A stretch of 64,000 bases of DNA from Pantoea eucalypti (lineage in GTDB: Bacteria > Pseudomonadota > Gammaproteobacteria > Enterobacterales > Enterobacteriaceae), in the NCBI RefSeq assembly GCF_009646115.1, contig NZ_CP045720.1:2480001-2544000 (forward strand). Direction: 5' to 3'. A program made the position numbers and the translations under genes. A model generated the notes under the pieces. The model saw nothing but the letters and a program-made list of their open reading frames with translations. It was not told the DNA's origin and did no database searches. Positions 35,955-46,167 of the stretch are shown here, piece by piece. Position 1 is the first letter of the stretch. Each line of letters opens with the position of its first letter.

Positions 35955-37469
35955 TCAGAACCCCTGCGCACTTGCTTTCACCAGCGCTGCCTCTTCCGCC
36001 TGGTCTCGCGGAAGGTCAGCCGTAAGTTTGCCGCCCGACATCACCAGGATGCGATCGGCTACCGCCATAATCTCTTTCAGGTCTGAGGTGGAGAACAGCA
36101 CCGCAATACCCTGCTGCGACAGCGCCACCATCATGCGAAACACCTCCGCTTTAGCCCCGACATCAATGCCGCGACTCGGCTCATCCAGCAGCAGCAGACG
36201 CGGATTCGTCAGCAGCGCGCGGCCAATCACCACTTTCTGCTGGTTGCCACCACTCAGTGCGCTGATAGCAACGTCCGGCGAGGAGATTTTGATTGCCAGA
36301 TTACCGACCGTCTGAGTCACTGCCTGCTGCTCCGCCCGGTGCGCAATGGCAAAGCGGTGCGACAATCGCCGCCACAGGCTGGCGATGGTGAGATTACTGG
36401 CAACTGACGAGACCGGGAAAATCCCGGCGCGTTTGCGATCTTCCGGCACCAGACTCATCCCCATGCGGATGCGGTCGGCAGTGGGCAGGCGCGTAGGCAG
36501 CGGTTTACTGTCGAGCCACAGCTTGCCCAGATAGTGACGCTGGCTGCCGAGCAGACACTCAAACAGCTCCGTGCGACCCGCCCCCATCAGGCCGTAGATC
36601 CCGACAATCTCCCCGGCCCGCACCTGAAAACTGACGTCATCAACCAGGGTATTGCCGTTGGGGCTGACGCAGGTGATGTGCTGCGCCTCAAGAACCGGCG
36701 CGCCAAACTCACGCTCGTCCGGCAGGAAGGTGGTCACCGGCTCACTGCCGAGCATCTCGCGAACGATCCACGGCACATCGATGGTGCTGACCGGCGCTTC
36801 TGCCTGAAAGCGTCCGTCGCGCAGAATCGTAATCACGTCGCCAATTGCCATCAGCTCTTCCAGCCGATGAGAAATATAAATGAGGGTAACGCCCTGCTGC
36901 GTCAGGTCGCGGATGACCCGGAAGAGGATCTCAACTTCGGTTTTACTCAGCGCCGAGGTGGGCTCGTCAAGAATCAGAATGTCCGCGTCTTCCGCCAGCG
37001 CTTTAGCGATCTCCACCAGTTGCTGCTGACCCACTTTGAGATTGCCGACCCGCTCACCGGGCGGGATAGGCTGGTCAAGACGCGCCATCAGTGCGGCGGT
37101 GCGCCGTGCCTGCTCCGCCTCATTGATCGGCGCCAGGCCACGCTGGATCTCCCGGCCCAGAAACAGGTTCTCCGCCACGGTAAGGTTTTCAAACAGATTC
37201 AGCTCCTGATGCACCATGCCGATGCCGTGCCGGGCGGCATCGCGGGTGCTGCTCAGCGTCAGCGGCTCACCATTCAGAAACAGCGACCCGGCGGTAGGCT
37301 GCTGCACGCCCGCCAGAATCTTCATCAGCGTCGATTTGCCCGCGCCGTTTTCCCCGATAATCACATTCACTTTGCCACGCCAGACCCGGTAATCGACGCG
37401 ATCCAGCGCCAGCGTGCCGGGAAACAGCATGGAGATCTGTTCAGCCCTCAGAATAATGTCATCTTCCAT
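35955..37469 (-). CDS. Sugar ABC transporter ATP-binding protein (RbsA family, two NBDs)
   Basis: 504 residues with two ATPase halves. The first has Walker A GENGAGKSTLMKIL near 37, LKVGQQQLVEIAKAL and Walker B ILILDEPTSAL. The second has a degenerate Walker A (GLMGAGRTELFECL), LSGGNQQKVVIGRALL and LLLDEPSRGID. A weak second site is usual for RbsA/XylG proteins. It energises import through the adjacent permease. The start shares one base with the stop of the DUF2291 gene (TGATG). Confidence 0.95.
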   Translation of the reverse strand: MEDDIILRAEQISMLFPGTLALDRVDYRVWRGKVNVIIGENGAGKSTLMKILAGVQQPTAGSLFLNGEPLTLSSTRDAARHGIGMVHQELNLFENLTVAENLFLGREIQRGLAPINEAEQARRTAALMARLDQPIPPGERVGNLKVGQQQLVEIAKALAEDADILILDEPTSALSKTEVEILFRVIRDLTQQGVTLIYISHRLEELMAIGDVITILRDGRFQAEAPVSTIDVPWIVREMLGSEPVTTFLPDEREFGAPVLEAQHITCVSPNGNTLVDDVSFQVRAGEIVGIYGLMGAGRTELFECLLGSQRHYLGKLWLDSKPLPTRLPTADRIRMGMSLVPEDRKRAGIFPVSSVASNLTIASLWRRLSHRFAIAHRAEQQAVTQTVGNLAIKISSPDVAISALSGGNQQKVVIGRALLTNPRLLLLDEPSRGIDVGAKAEVFRMMVALSQQGIAVLFSTSDLKEIMAVADRILVMSGGKLTADLPRDQAEEAALVKASAQGF

Positions 37470-38068
37470 CAGGGCGTCCCCCGCTTCAGCTCAATCGCCA
37501 CCACCTCTTCAACGCTGTTCTGCCCGATGCTTACGGCCAGCAGCGCCTGCACTGGCTGGTTGACCCAACTGGCATCCAGTGGCGGCAACTGCTTCACTGC
37601 ATGACGGTTGAGTGCCCGGGTGAGCTGGGCGTACTGCACCTGATTAGTAAATTCTTCGAAACGGAAACCGGCGGCATCCCGGATAGCGTTGCTGCGCAAT
37701 ACCGGGCCAACGCTGATCGCCACCGGCTTACCATTAATCATCAGCGTCAGCGTGCGTTCACGCGGGTTACTCTCATCAAAAGCGCTGGCCGTCCCGCTGG
37801 CCCGCACAAAGACACTTTCGCGGCCGCCAGATTTCACCGTCTGACTTTTCGCTTCCATGTCGGCCCAGCTCAGCGCGTGGCTGTTCGCAGTGGCCATAAC
37901 ACGCGGCTGCCAGGTTTCCTCCGCAATCTGCTGCGGCGTCTGGGTGGTATAGCTGGGCTTCGCGTGCGGATCTTTCGGCATGATCGGGTTACCGTCCGCA
38001 TCCAGATCCACCACGGTACAGGCGCTGAGCAGCGCCATCCCGATCAATACCGCCAGTATACGTTTCAT
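37469..38068 (-). CDS. DUF2291-family lipoprotein-like protein of the sugar ABC locus
   Basis: 199 residues with a lipoprotein-type signal (LIGMALLSACTVV). The family is repeatedly found between SBP and ATPase genes of ribose-type transporters. No enzymatic motif is seen. The start lies 2 nt after the SBP stop, and the gene is coupled to the ATPase by TGATG, so it is expressed with the transporter. It may help SBP or permease assembly; unproven. Confidence 0.8.
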   Translation of the reverse strand: MKRILAVLIGMALLSACTVVDLDADGNPIMPKDPHAKPSYTTQTPQQIAEETWQPRVMATANSHALSWADMEAKSQTVKSGGRESVFVRASGTASAFDESNPRERTLTLMINGKPVAISVGPVLRSNAIRDAAGFRFEEFTNQVQYAQLTRALNRHAVKQLPPLDASWVNQPVQALLAVSIGQNSVEEVVAIELKRGTP

Positions 38069-38070
38069 GG

Positions 38071-39120
<1,050 letters not shown>

Positions 39121-39138
39121 TCACAAATTAGCCTGCGT

Positions 39139-39154
39139 TGTGATTTTGATCATC
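39139..39154. promoter_or_regulatory. CRP-like site between SBP and SorC genes
   Basis: TGTGA, six bases, then TCATC; the left half is perfect and the right half matches in three of five bases to TCACA. It lies in the 182-bp divergent intergenic region, so catabolite control of the sugar locus is likely. Confidence 0.5.
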
Positions 39155-39194
39155 CTGGTTAACAATACCGGGCAGATTCAGAGAGGGAAAACCG

Positions 39195-40151
39195 ATGGCA
39201 AAACAGGATGAACAACGACTGATGGTGAAGATTGCCACGCTTTACTATGTCGAAGGGATGAAGCAGTCCGACATTGCGCAGTCACTGACCTTATCGCAGT
39301 CGTTTGTCTCACGCATACTTAATCGCAGCGTGAAAGAAGGTGTGGTCAAGATCAGTGTGGTGCCACCGGCCAACGTCTATCCGGAGCTGGAAAAGGCCAT
39401 TGAACAGACCTATAACCTGCCACAGGCGATTGTGGTGGATGTGCCCGAGCAGGCGTCATCGCTACAGATTAAACAGGCGATTGGATCGGCGGCTGCTCAC
39501 TATCTGGAGACCCGGCTGCGTAATGATGAACTGATTGGCATTTCGTCATGGAGCGGTACTATCCGGGCGATGGTAGATGCGCTGCATCCGCTTAACAGCG
39601 CCTGTAAAGGGGTGATTCAGCTGCTGGGCGGCGTTGGGGCTAACGGCAACGTGCAGGCCACCATTCTGACGCAGAATCTGGCGGCGCTGCTGAACTGTCC
39701 CGCCTGGCTGTTGCCGTCGCAGTCAATTGAGCATTCGGTCACCGATCGTCAGCGACTATCAGCCAACGCAGAGGTCGCCGAAGTCCTGAGTAAATTTGAT
39801 CAGGTAGACCTGGCGATTGTCGGTATTGGCGACCTGGAGCCGTCAGCACTGCTGCGCAACTCCGGCAACTACTACGATGGCAACATGCTGCAGACGCTGG
39901 CAGCGCGCGGCGCGGTAGGCGATATCTGCCTGCACTACTTTGATGCCTGTGGACAGCCGGTGCTGAAAGCCGAGGAAGATCCGGTGATTGGGATGGAACT
40001 GGCGCAGGTTAAACAGTGCCCGCAGGTCGTGGGGCTGGCAGGCGGACGGGAAAAAGCGCAGGCGATTCGGGGAGCGTTGCTGGGAGGTTACATTAAGGTG
40101 CTGATTATCGATTATCCCACGGCGCGACTACTGCTCACGCCGCAGGAGTAA
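39195..40151 (+). CDS. SorC/DeoR-family sugar-responsive transcriptional regulator
   Basis: 318 residues. The N-terminal helix-turn-helix is seen as YYVEGMKQSDIAQSLTLSQSFVSRILNRSVKEG (about 17-49). A SorC-type sugar-binding domain follows, with IGISSWSGTIRAMVDAL, LLGGVGANGNVQATILTQNLA and VVGLAGGREKAQAIRGALLGGYI. It should bind a phosphorylated sugar and control the divergent operon. The two identical palindromes in the locus are its likely operators. GAGGG lies 8 nt before the ATG. Confidence 0.92.
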   Translation: MAKQDEQRLMVKIATLYYVEGMKQSDIAQSLTLSQSFVSRILNRSVKEGVVKISVVPPANVYPELEKAIEQTYNLPQAIVVDVPEQASSLQIKQAIGSAAAHYLETRLRNDELIGISSWSGTIRAMVDALHPLNSACKGVIQLLGGVGANGNVQATILTQNLAALLNCPAWLLPSQSIEHSVTDRQRLSANAEVAEVLSKFDQVDLAIVGIGDLEPSALLRNSGNYYDGNMLQTLAARGAVGDICLHYFDACGQPVLKAEEDPVIGMELAQVKQCPQVVGLAGGREKAQAIRGALLGGYIKVLIIDYPTARLLLTPQE

Positions 40152-40161
40152 TCACACGCCA

Positions 40162-40791
40162 TCAGATTGTGCGGTAGGCTGTGGTCACTTTCCAGAGATA
40201 GCGCGGTGCCTGCGCCGCCGGATGCTTTTTCTGTACGTGCTGATAAAACTCATCCGGGGACATGGAATTAATCATCGCAATGGCCCGATCGCGATCGCTG
40301 GAAAACGTCCTCAGCAACACCCCTGCACCGTTGGCATAAGAGACGATGGTGGCATAACGCAGTGTCAGCGGATCACGAATGCCTGACAGTGCTGAATTCT
40401 GCAGAATACGGATGTAGGCGGTGCCGATATCAATATTTTTGGCCGGATCGCGCAACTCAGCATTCGATGGCTGACCACGACGGCCCAGTGTGCGATAGAC
40501 CTCGCGCCCGGCAGTTGACGCTTTAATCTGCATGAGACCCACCGCATTAGAACGGCTCACCACGCCCGGATTTCCTCCCGACTCGACACTGATAATGGCG
40601 CTGATCAACTTCTCATCAACGCCATAATGACTGGCGGCATCTTCGGTAAACATTGCCCAGGTCCCATTGACGCTGGACGGGGGTGCCTGAGTTAATGGCG
40701 TGTTGCGTTGCTTAACGACCTGATGCGGTGGCTCGCTGGCACAGCCGGTCAGGAGTAACGCCGGGAGTATAAGGTGTCGGATTTTCAGCAA
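40162..40791 (-). CDS. emtA: Membrane-bound endolytic murein transglycosylase EmtA
   Basis: 209 residues with a lipoprotein signal (PALLLTGCASEPP). The SLT domain shows the catalytic Glu in IISVESGGNPGVVSRSNAVGLMQIK, then VSYANGAGVLLRTF and the C-terminal QAPRYLWKV. It cleaves glycan strands inside the wall and is anchored in the outer membrane. The start appears to be TTG at 40791, with GAG about 8 nt upstream; a CTG follows. Divergent from ldcA, as in E. coli. Confidence 0.92.
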   Translation of the reverse strand: MLKIRHLILPALLLTGCASEPPHQVVKQRNTPLTQAPPSSVNGTWAMFTEDAASHYGVDEKLISAIISVESGGNPGVVSRSNAVGLMQIKASTAGREVYRTLGRRGQPSNAELRDPAKNIDIGTAYIRILQNSALSGIRDPLTLRYATIVSYANGAGVLLRTFSSDRDRAIAMINSMSPDEFYQHVQKKHPAAQAPRYLWKVTTAYRTI

Positions 40792-40955
40792 TTTTTCGTC
40801 TCGTAGCTGTTGTGGCGAATGCTATCATACCCAGGCAGCCTGAGAGCAAAATTACCGTTTATCCTAAATGCACTAAAATGCGGCGCGTACCGTGACTTCA
40901 GCGAGGCTTTTCGCCATCATCGCCGTTAGTCAGCCGCCAACAGCAGGAAAGTATG

Positions 40956-41879
40956 ATGATTTCACGTTCAGTTCGTCTTATCTCCCCCTCCGGTTACTGT
41001 CACAACCAACCTGCGGCGCAGCAGGCTATTGCGCGCCTGCGTGCGGCGGGCCATCAGATAGAGAACGAACAGGTGATCACCCGCCGTTTTCAGCGCTTTG
41101 CGGGAACAGATGCAGAACGCCTGGCGGATATCAATCAGCTTGCCAGCCTGAGCACCCTGCCCGATATCGTGCTGGCAGTGCGAGGCGGTTATGGGGCCAG
41201 CCGGTTACTGGAATTCATCGACTACATCGGCCTGCAGCGCCGTCTGATGAATCAGCCAGTAGCGCTGTGTGGCCACAGCGACTTCACCGTGATTCAGCTG
41301 GCGTTACTGGCGCAGGTCGGCCTGATTACCTTCAGCGCCCCCATGCTGGCGGGTAATTTCGGCGCCGCGACCTTATCTGAATTTACCCTCCACCACTTCT
41401 GGCAGGCACTAACATCGCCTACAGTAGAGGTGAAATGGCAGAGTGAAACGCCAGATCAGGGCGAATGGCAGGGTACGCTGTGGGGCGGAAATCTGGCGAT
41501 GCTCTGCTCACTGATTGGCACGCCGTGGATGCCACAGATTGAGAACGGCATTCTGGTGATCGAAGATGTGAATGAACATCCGTTCCGCATTGAGCGCATG
41601 CTCATTCAGTTGCAGCAGAGCGGCATTCTGGCGCGCCAGCGGGCGATCGTCACAGGCAGCTTCACCAGCACGGCTCTGTCAGAGTATGACAATGGGTTTA
41701 ATTTCGAGACCGTCTGGCAACACGTGCGTGACATCAGTGGTTTGCCAGTGATCAGTGGATTAGATTTTGGTCATGCTGCTGACACCGTCACACTGCCGCT
41801 GGGTACCCGCGCACGATTAGCGGTCAGTCAGGGCCACGCCCATTTACAGGCAACCGGCCACCCCGTCCTGCGGGAATAA
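40956..41879 (+). CDS. ldcA: L,D-carboxypeptidase LdcA (murein tetrapeptide carboxypeptidase)
   Basis: 307 residues from the second of two adjacent ATGs; AGGA lies 7 nt before it. It has the S66 family features: VRLISPSGYCHNQ at the start, AVRGGYGASRLLEFID (substrate site), GHSDFTVIQLAL (Ser nucleophile), and a C-terminal GLDFGHAADTVTLPLGTRARL with the catalytic His. It removes the terminal D-Ala from recycled tetrapeptides in the cytosol. The 5' end and arrangement opposite emtA match E. coli. Confidence 0.93.
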   Translation: MISRSVRLISPSGYCHNQPAAQQAIARLRAAGHQIENEQVITRRFQRFAGTDAERLADINQLASLSTLPDIVLAVRGGYGASRLLEFIDYIGLQRRLMNQPVALCGHSDFTVIQLALLAQVGLITFSAPMLAGNFGAATLSEFTLHHFWQALTSPTVEVKWQSETPDQGEWQGTLWGGNLAMLCSLIGTPWMPQIENGILVIEDVNEHPFRIERMLIQLQQSGILARQRAIVTGSFTSTALSEYDNGFNFETVWQHVRDISGLPVISGLDFGHAADTVTLPLGTRARLAVSQGHAHLQATGHPVLRE

Positions 41880-41901
41880 AGTACGTTTCAGGAGATCGAC
41901 A

Positions 41902-42564
41902 TTGAAGCCGTTGTATGACGATTTGTGGATCTCGACCCCGGAATTTCCGGTGGAAGATGCCGTTAACGACCTGATGATGCATGGCTTTATGCTGCGTCAC
42001 CCGCGCGGCAATCTGCTGATTGGCCGTGTAGAAAACCCGCTTGATCATGAAGTCATCGCCGATAGCGGCGGCGTCATCCGCCACTATCTGACCCACTGGC
42101 ACGAATCTGCGCCCGGCGCGGCGGTGATTCAGCAACGCTTTAGTAGCGCGCTTTACTGCCATAGCCGTTCGCTGGGAGCGATAAGCCGTTTTGCTGAACC
42201 TGACGACACCTTTTCACAGCACGAGACGCACTTCGGGGATGTTCAATTACTGTCAACGCCAGGACACACACCAGGCAGTTGCAGTTATCTCTATACCTCG
42301 CCGCTGGGGCTGACCTATCTGTTTGTCGGCGACACCGTGACACGTTCTCATGATCAGTGGGTCACGGTGCTGGTGCCGGACAGTAATCTGGCTGAGCTGA
42401 GTCAAACGCTGGAGTTTTATCGATCGCTGCGTCCTGACGTGGTGCTGATGAGCACTACGCGTGGACATCTCTCCTGGAAAAAGGTCACGCTGCAGAGCTG
42501 GCTGGCGGCGATTGATGAGGCTGAACAGAATCCGCTGGATTTGCGTCAGCAACCCTTGTTTTGA
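41902..42564 (+). CDS. MBL-fold protein with altered metal motif
   Basis: 220 residues from a TTG at 41902 with AGGAG 7 nt upstream. The metallo-beta-lactamase fold is seen in LTHWHESAPGA, TPGHTPGSCSYLY and FVGDTVTRS. The first motif is HWHE instead of HxHxDH, so one zinc site lacks its Asp-His pair, and the enzyme may bind one metal or none. It lies 22 nt after ldcA in the same direction and could be co-transcribed. The substrate is unknown. Confidence 0.75.
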   Translation: MKPLYDDLWISTPEFPVEDAVNDLMMHGFMLRHPRGNLLIGRVENPLDHEVIADSGGVIRHYLTHWHESAPGAAVIQQRFSSALYCHSRSLGAISRFAEPDDTFSQHETHFGDVQLLSTPGHTPGSCSYLYTSPLGLTYLFVGDTVTRSHDQWVTVLVPDSNLAELSQTLEFYRSLRPDVVLMSTTRGHLSWKKVTLQSWLAAIDEAEQNPLDLRQQPLF

Positions 42565-42978
42565 TTACAGGGCTTTCGTCAGATAGTGGCGCTGGTGATG
42601 CCGTGGATAGTTATCCAGACTGAAGCGCAGCGTATAGCCGAGCTTTTCATAAAACGGTCGCGCCTGAAAACTGGCGGTATCCACCTGCGCAAAACGACAG
42701 CCGCGATCCCGCGCCTCCTGCTCTGCCGCCTGCATCAGCTTGCTGCCCGCCCCCTGCCCGCGTAGCGCCTCACTCACCCACAGCATATCAATCCGCAGCC
42801 AGTTTCCGGCGGTTGATCCGGTCAGCCCGGCCAGCTTTCTGCCCTGGTCATCACGAATAAACACGCCGATCGACCTGATCTCATCAGTATTAATATATTT
42901 GCTGTTGAACGCAGTCAGACCCAGTCTGACTTCATCCAGGTCCTGCGCGGTGACGTTATCGGTAATCTCAGGTTGCAT
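42565..42978 (-). CDS. GNAT-family N-acetyltransferase
   Basis: 137 residues from the ATG at 42978 (MQPEITDNVTAQDLDEV), with GGAG 5 nt upstream; a longer reading overlaps the next gene. The acetyl-CoA-binding motif is RGQGAGSKLMQAAEQEARDRGC near residue 78. It is followed by ARPFYEKLGYTLRFSLDNYPRHH. Small soluble enzyme, substrate unknown. It abuts the convergent MBL gene with no gap. Confidence 0.85.
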   Translation of the reverse strand: MQPEITDNVTAQDLDEVRLGLTAFNSKYINTDEIRSIGVFIRDDQGRKLAGLTGSTAGNWLRIDMLWVSEALRGQGAGSKLMQAAEQEARDRGCRFAQVDTASFQARPFYEKLGYTLRFSLDNYPRHHQRHYLTKAL

Positions 42979-42994
42979 AGTGGCTCCAGGGCGG

Positions 42995-43378
42995 TTAACT
43001 GTCGGAACGCTGACGATCGTCATAGCGCTCCAGGCTCAGCGCATCCACATCGCGTTTTTCGGTGCGGCTGCAGGGCAGCAGTTTATCGCTGTCGTGATAG
43101 ACAAAGAAACTGGCTTGAGTGCGCTGGTTTACAATCAGCTGATCGCCGTTGCGAAATCGGGTAATCGCCACCTTATCGCCCGCTTCCAGACGGGTACGCT
43201 GCTGACCGGCCGCAATCTGGAAATGATTTTCTGGCCACATCAGGGTGGTTAAACCATATTCAGCACGTGAAACGGTCATGGTCGCCCTGCCAGGGCAGTT
43301 AAGCTGAAATTCGGTTTCGCTCCAGGCGGGTGCAATGTGACAGGCCAGCAGGCCCAGGGCAATTAACGCTGCCTTCAT
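42995..43378 (-). CDS. Small exported protein of unknown function
   Basis: 127 residues with a clear signal peptide (ALIALGLLACHIAPAWSE) and GGAG 7 nt before the ATG. The mature part has two cysteines (FQLNCPG and LLPCSRTE) that could form a disulfide. It is mostly beta. No family recognised. It lies 16 nt upstream of the acetyltransferase gene on the same strand. Confidence 0.65.
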   Translation of the reverse strand: MKAALIALGLLACHIAPAWSETEFQLNCPGRATMTVSRAEYGLTTLMWPENHFQIAAGQQRTRLEAGDKVAITRFRNGDQLIVNQRTQASFFVYHDSDKLLPCSRTEKRDVDALSLERYDDRQRSDS

Positions 43379-43562
43379 GCTGTGTCTCCGCTGATTTTAC
43401 TAAGAATTTTTAGCTTAACATATTAACGATCGCAGGTGGGTAGTGAGGCATTGACACTAAGACCATTAAAAAATGGAATCGGTGTGCGAAAAAAGCTGAA
43501 AGTTGAGAAAAGATAAAGTAATCCGGCCAGTCAGACAGGCAGCCATACTGGCCGGATAAGGA

Positions 43563-43745
43563 TTATTCAGCCGCCACCTCGGCCGCCACTAACATCAGCG
43601 CCAGCCCCGCATTCTCGCTATCGTAAGCCTGCATTGCTGCACGAATATCCGCTGAGCAGGCGATCACTTGTTGCTTCTTATCGGCTTCAAGCTGGTCAAC
43701 TGCATGGCGAATAATCATTAGACTTGCTTCTTCTTCTTTCATCAT
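43563..43745 (-). CDS. Small acidic protein of unknown function
   Basis: 60 residues, MMKEEEASLMIIRHAVDQL, largely helical with a Glu/Ala-rich end (VAAEVAAE). GGGA lies close upstream. Small helical proteins of this sort are common in Pantoea-like genomes, but no role is known to me. Confidence 0.5.
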   Translation of the reverse strand: MMKEEEASLMIIRHAVDQLEADKKQQVIACSADIRAAMQAYDSENAGLALMLVAAEVAAE

Positions 43746-43956
43746 TTATCCCTGGATTTGCCTAAGTGGTGCGCAAAGGAGCCAAGAATAACGTTTATTG
43801 ATAAGCAAAGTCACCCCTTTACATTCCTGTTGCTTAACGATTAAACAAATCTCAAACAGAAAGCGTAGTGGAAACTGCTATGATTAAGTCATTAGTGGCG
43901 CCGCAGGAAAGACGCGGTGTCATAAAACGCCCAGGGATTGAAGCAGGTAGAAAATC

Positions 43957-44286
43957 ATGATGCGACTAAGCATGTTTATCCTCATCACGATGATGACTGG
44001 ATGTTCATCTGGCCCGAAAGGTGTGGAGTGCCCAGGTGAGGTCTCGACAATTTATGGTCAGTCGATGGGGGAAACTCAGGGCGTGATTTTTGACCTTGTT
44101 AACAGCTTCACGGTGACCCGTGAGAATGTCAGCGTGAAGAGTGGTCCGCTGCAGTCGCTGGATCGATTTAAATATGTTCCCTCCGCCATTACGCCTGAAG
44201 GCTACTATGCGCAACGCTTGTCAGATAAGCAGTTCCGCCTGATTAATCCTTATCAGGACACCCAAATCACCTGGACCTGTCCATAG
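43957..44286 (+). CDS. Small lipoprotein of unknown function
   Basis: 109 residues with a lipobox (FILITMMTGCSSG). Two more cysteines, one near the mature start (VECPGEV) and one at the C-terminus (TWTCP), may pair. AGGT lies about 8 nt upstream. No family recognised; periplasmic or outer-membrane location is expected. Confidence 0.6.
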   Translation: MMRLSMFILITMMTGCSSGPKGVECPGEVSTIYGQSMGETQGVIFDLVNSFTVTRENVSVKSGPLQSLDRFKYVPSAITPEGYYAQRLSDKQFRLINPYQDTQITWTCP

Positions 44287-44347
44287 GGGATGAATCCTGC
44301 TGCCAGATCGTTTATTGTCAGGAAACGTCAAGCAGCAGGTCCCTCTG

Positions 44348-44905
44348 ATGGAAAAGCGTCTGGATAACAACGGTTATATTGACTTCCCCTTCCCCGCCAC
44401 CCGCAACGCAGATGGCTCAGTGAATCCGTGTGGTTTTGATTTGACGCTGGAAACCGGTCGGCTTGAGGAGATCGCGGTGCTGAACCGCTCAGTAAATCTT
44501 CGGCGGCTGGTCGAAGAGATCAATCTGCAGGAAGGGCTGTTTATGACGCTGGCTTGTGACTGGCAGCAGCAGGCTGATGCTATCTGCGGTTTTATCGATG
44601 TGGCCTTTCGACCCGATCTTCCGCAACACGGGCACGAGGAGGCATTGCAGCTGGAGGCGAGCTTCTACCGTTATCTGGCCGGGCAGGAGAAGCAGCATCA
44701 GATGCCCGCAGAGAGCCTGGTCAATTATGCCCGTTCTGTACTCGACTGGAGCTGGTCACCGCTGCGCCAGCGTCAGCGCGATTACGAAAAAATCACTATT
44801 CAGTTCTATTGTCCTGAGGCGGATGACGCCGAATGGTGTTTTGATCATCTTCGTCATTTTCTGGTGAGCGTCTATCCGGCCTGCGTTGCCGCTCGTTCAC
44901 GCTGA
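44348..44905 (+). CDS. Conserved hypothetical cytosolic protein
   Basis: 185 residues from the ATG at 44348 (MEKRLDNNGYIDFPFPATR). No signal peptide or membrane segment. It has Trp/Cys-rich patches (LACDWQQQADAICGF and YCPEADDAEWCFDHL). The ribosome site is weak, and a non-ATG start at 44315 is possible. No family recognised. Confidence 0.5.
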   Translation: MEKRLDNNGYIDFPFPATRNADGSVNPCGFDLTLETGRLEEIAVLNRSVNLRRLVEEINLQEGLFMTLACDWQQQADAICGFIDVAFRPDLPQHGHEEALQLEASFYRYLAGQEKQHQMPAESLVNYARSVLDWSWSPLRQRQRDYEKITIQFYCPEADDAEWCFDHLRHFLVSVYPACVAARSR

Positions 44906-44928
44906 TCCCCTTTGCTTCCGGAGTCGCT

Positions 44929-45939
44929 ATGCGTTCTGCTGCGCTGTCTGCTTTTACACTCGTCTGCTCGCTGTTTTTTGCCGCCGCTGCCCAGGCCGAT
45001 CGTTGCCAGCAAATTCGCGCCGGCCTGGATATCGGTTCTGGCACCACGAAAGTTGCGGTTGCACGCGTCAACGTCTGCCAGCTACGCATTGAAAAAGTGC
45101 TGTATCAGGATCAGCGCGCCGTGGCCTGGAACGATGCATTAGCGCATTCAGCAGATAACCAGCTCAATCCGGCGATAACACAGGAAGGCATAGCCGCACT
45201 GCAGCAGCTTGTTGCGCACGCAAAGCGCTTTCATCCACAGCGAATCAGCGGCGTCGCCACGGCGGTGTTCCGCAACGCCAGTAACGGTCAGGCAGTCATT
45301 GAACAGTTGCAGCGTCAGACCGGTGCGGAAATCAACATCATCTCGCAAGAGCAGGAAGCGAAACTCGGTTTCCTTTCCGCTAAAGCCGCGCTTAACGATC
45401 CGGCAATCCGTGATGAGCAGTTACTGGTCTGGGATATTGGCGGCGGGTCGATGCAGATGACCGCCTGGCGACAGCAGTCCGGCAAGCTGGTAGCCGATAT
45501 CTATCAGGGTAAGCTGGCCTCGGTAACGTTAAAAAACTTTATTCTGACGGTGCTGAAGAATAGCCCGCAGGTCAGCTCCCCTAACCCGATTGGCTCCTGG
45601 CGGCCGTCGGTGCTGCGCTTTGTGCAGTTTTACGCGACGAATGAAGTCAGCCCGCAGATTAAACAGGATGTGGCGGGTCGTCGGGTCATTGGCATTGGAG
45701 GCGTACACGGTTTTTCGATCCGCAATCAGTTACCGGGAAAACCCCATCGCTATACGCTGACGGAATTACAGCAGCTTTCGCAGCAACAGGTCTGGAAAGG
45801 CGACAGTGAACTGTCGGGTGACTACCGCGCCACCGATGTCAGCAATCTGTTACTGGTGGAAGGGTTTATGCAGGCGCTGAAAATAGATCAGGTCACCCTT
45901 GTTGAGGCCAGCCTGATTCAGGGCGTGCTGCTGCAGTAG
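44929..45939 (+). CDS. Secreted Ppx/GppA-like phosphatase
   Basis: 336 residues with GGAG 5 nt before the ATG. A signal peptide (LVCSLFFAAAAQADRC) leads into an ASKHA-type fold: GLDIGSGTTKVAVARVN, GVATAVFRNASNG, INIISQEQEAKLGFLSA and the phosphate motif WDIGGGSMQMTAW. These match the Ppx/GppA family, whose usual members are cytosolic. Export would place it in the periplasm, where ATP is absent, so polyphosphate or another anhydride is a more likely substrate than pppGpp. Function inferred. Confidence 0.75.
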   Translation: MRSAALSAFTLVCSLFFAAAAQADRCQQIRAGLDIGSGTTKVAVARVNVCQLRIEKVLYQDQRAVAWNDALAHSADNQLNPAITQEGIAALQQLVAHAKRFHPQRISGVATAVFRNASNGQAVIEQLQRQTGAEINIISQEQEAKLGFLSAKAALNDPAIRDEQLLVWDIGGGSMQMTAWRQQSGKLVADIYQGKLASVTLKNFILTVLKNSPQVSSPNPIGSWRPSVLRFVQFYATNEVSPQIKQDVAGRRVIGIGGVHGFSIRNQLPGKPHRYTLTELQQLSQQQVWKGDSELSGDYRATDVSNLLLVEGFMQALKIDQVTLVEASLIQGVLLQ

Positions 45940-45954
45940 CGCGGCGCTCCCCCG

Positions 45955-46167
45955 CTATACGTCGGGTTTGACCAGCCGGATGGCATGATCCAGCCTCCGC
46001 TGTTCATCCCGTTCACTATGGGCGCGCTGCTGGCGCGTACGTTTTAGCAGGTCATAGATTTCGCCACGGCGGGTGTCATGACCGCGCTCCATCAGCACAA
46101 TCACCGCATCGCCAATCACCCGGCAGACTTCTTCATAGTCATCATCATTCAGTGTATCACGTTTCAT
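45955..46167 (-). CDS. FumD/YdhZ-like small protein
   Basis: 70 residues with GGAG 5 nt before the ATG. The stretch YEEVCRVIGDAVIVLMERG, then RRGEIYDLLKRTRQQ, resembles E. coli FumD (YdhZ), a 69-residue protein. It shares this pattern with the prophage-borne 62-residue protein at 54701. The family's biochemical role is not well settled. Confidence 0.55.
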   Translation of the reverse strand: MKRDTLNDDDYEEVCRVIGDAVIVLMERGHDTRRGEIYDLLKRTRQQRAHSERDEQRRLDHAIRLVKPDV

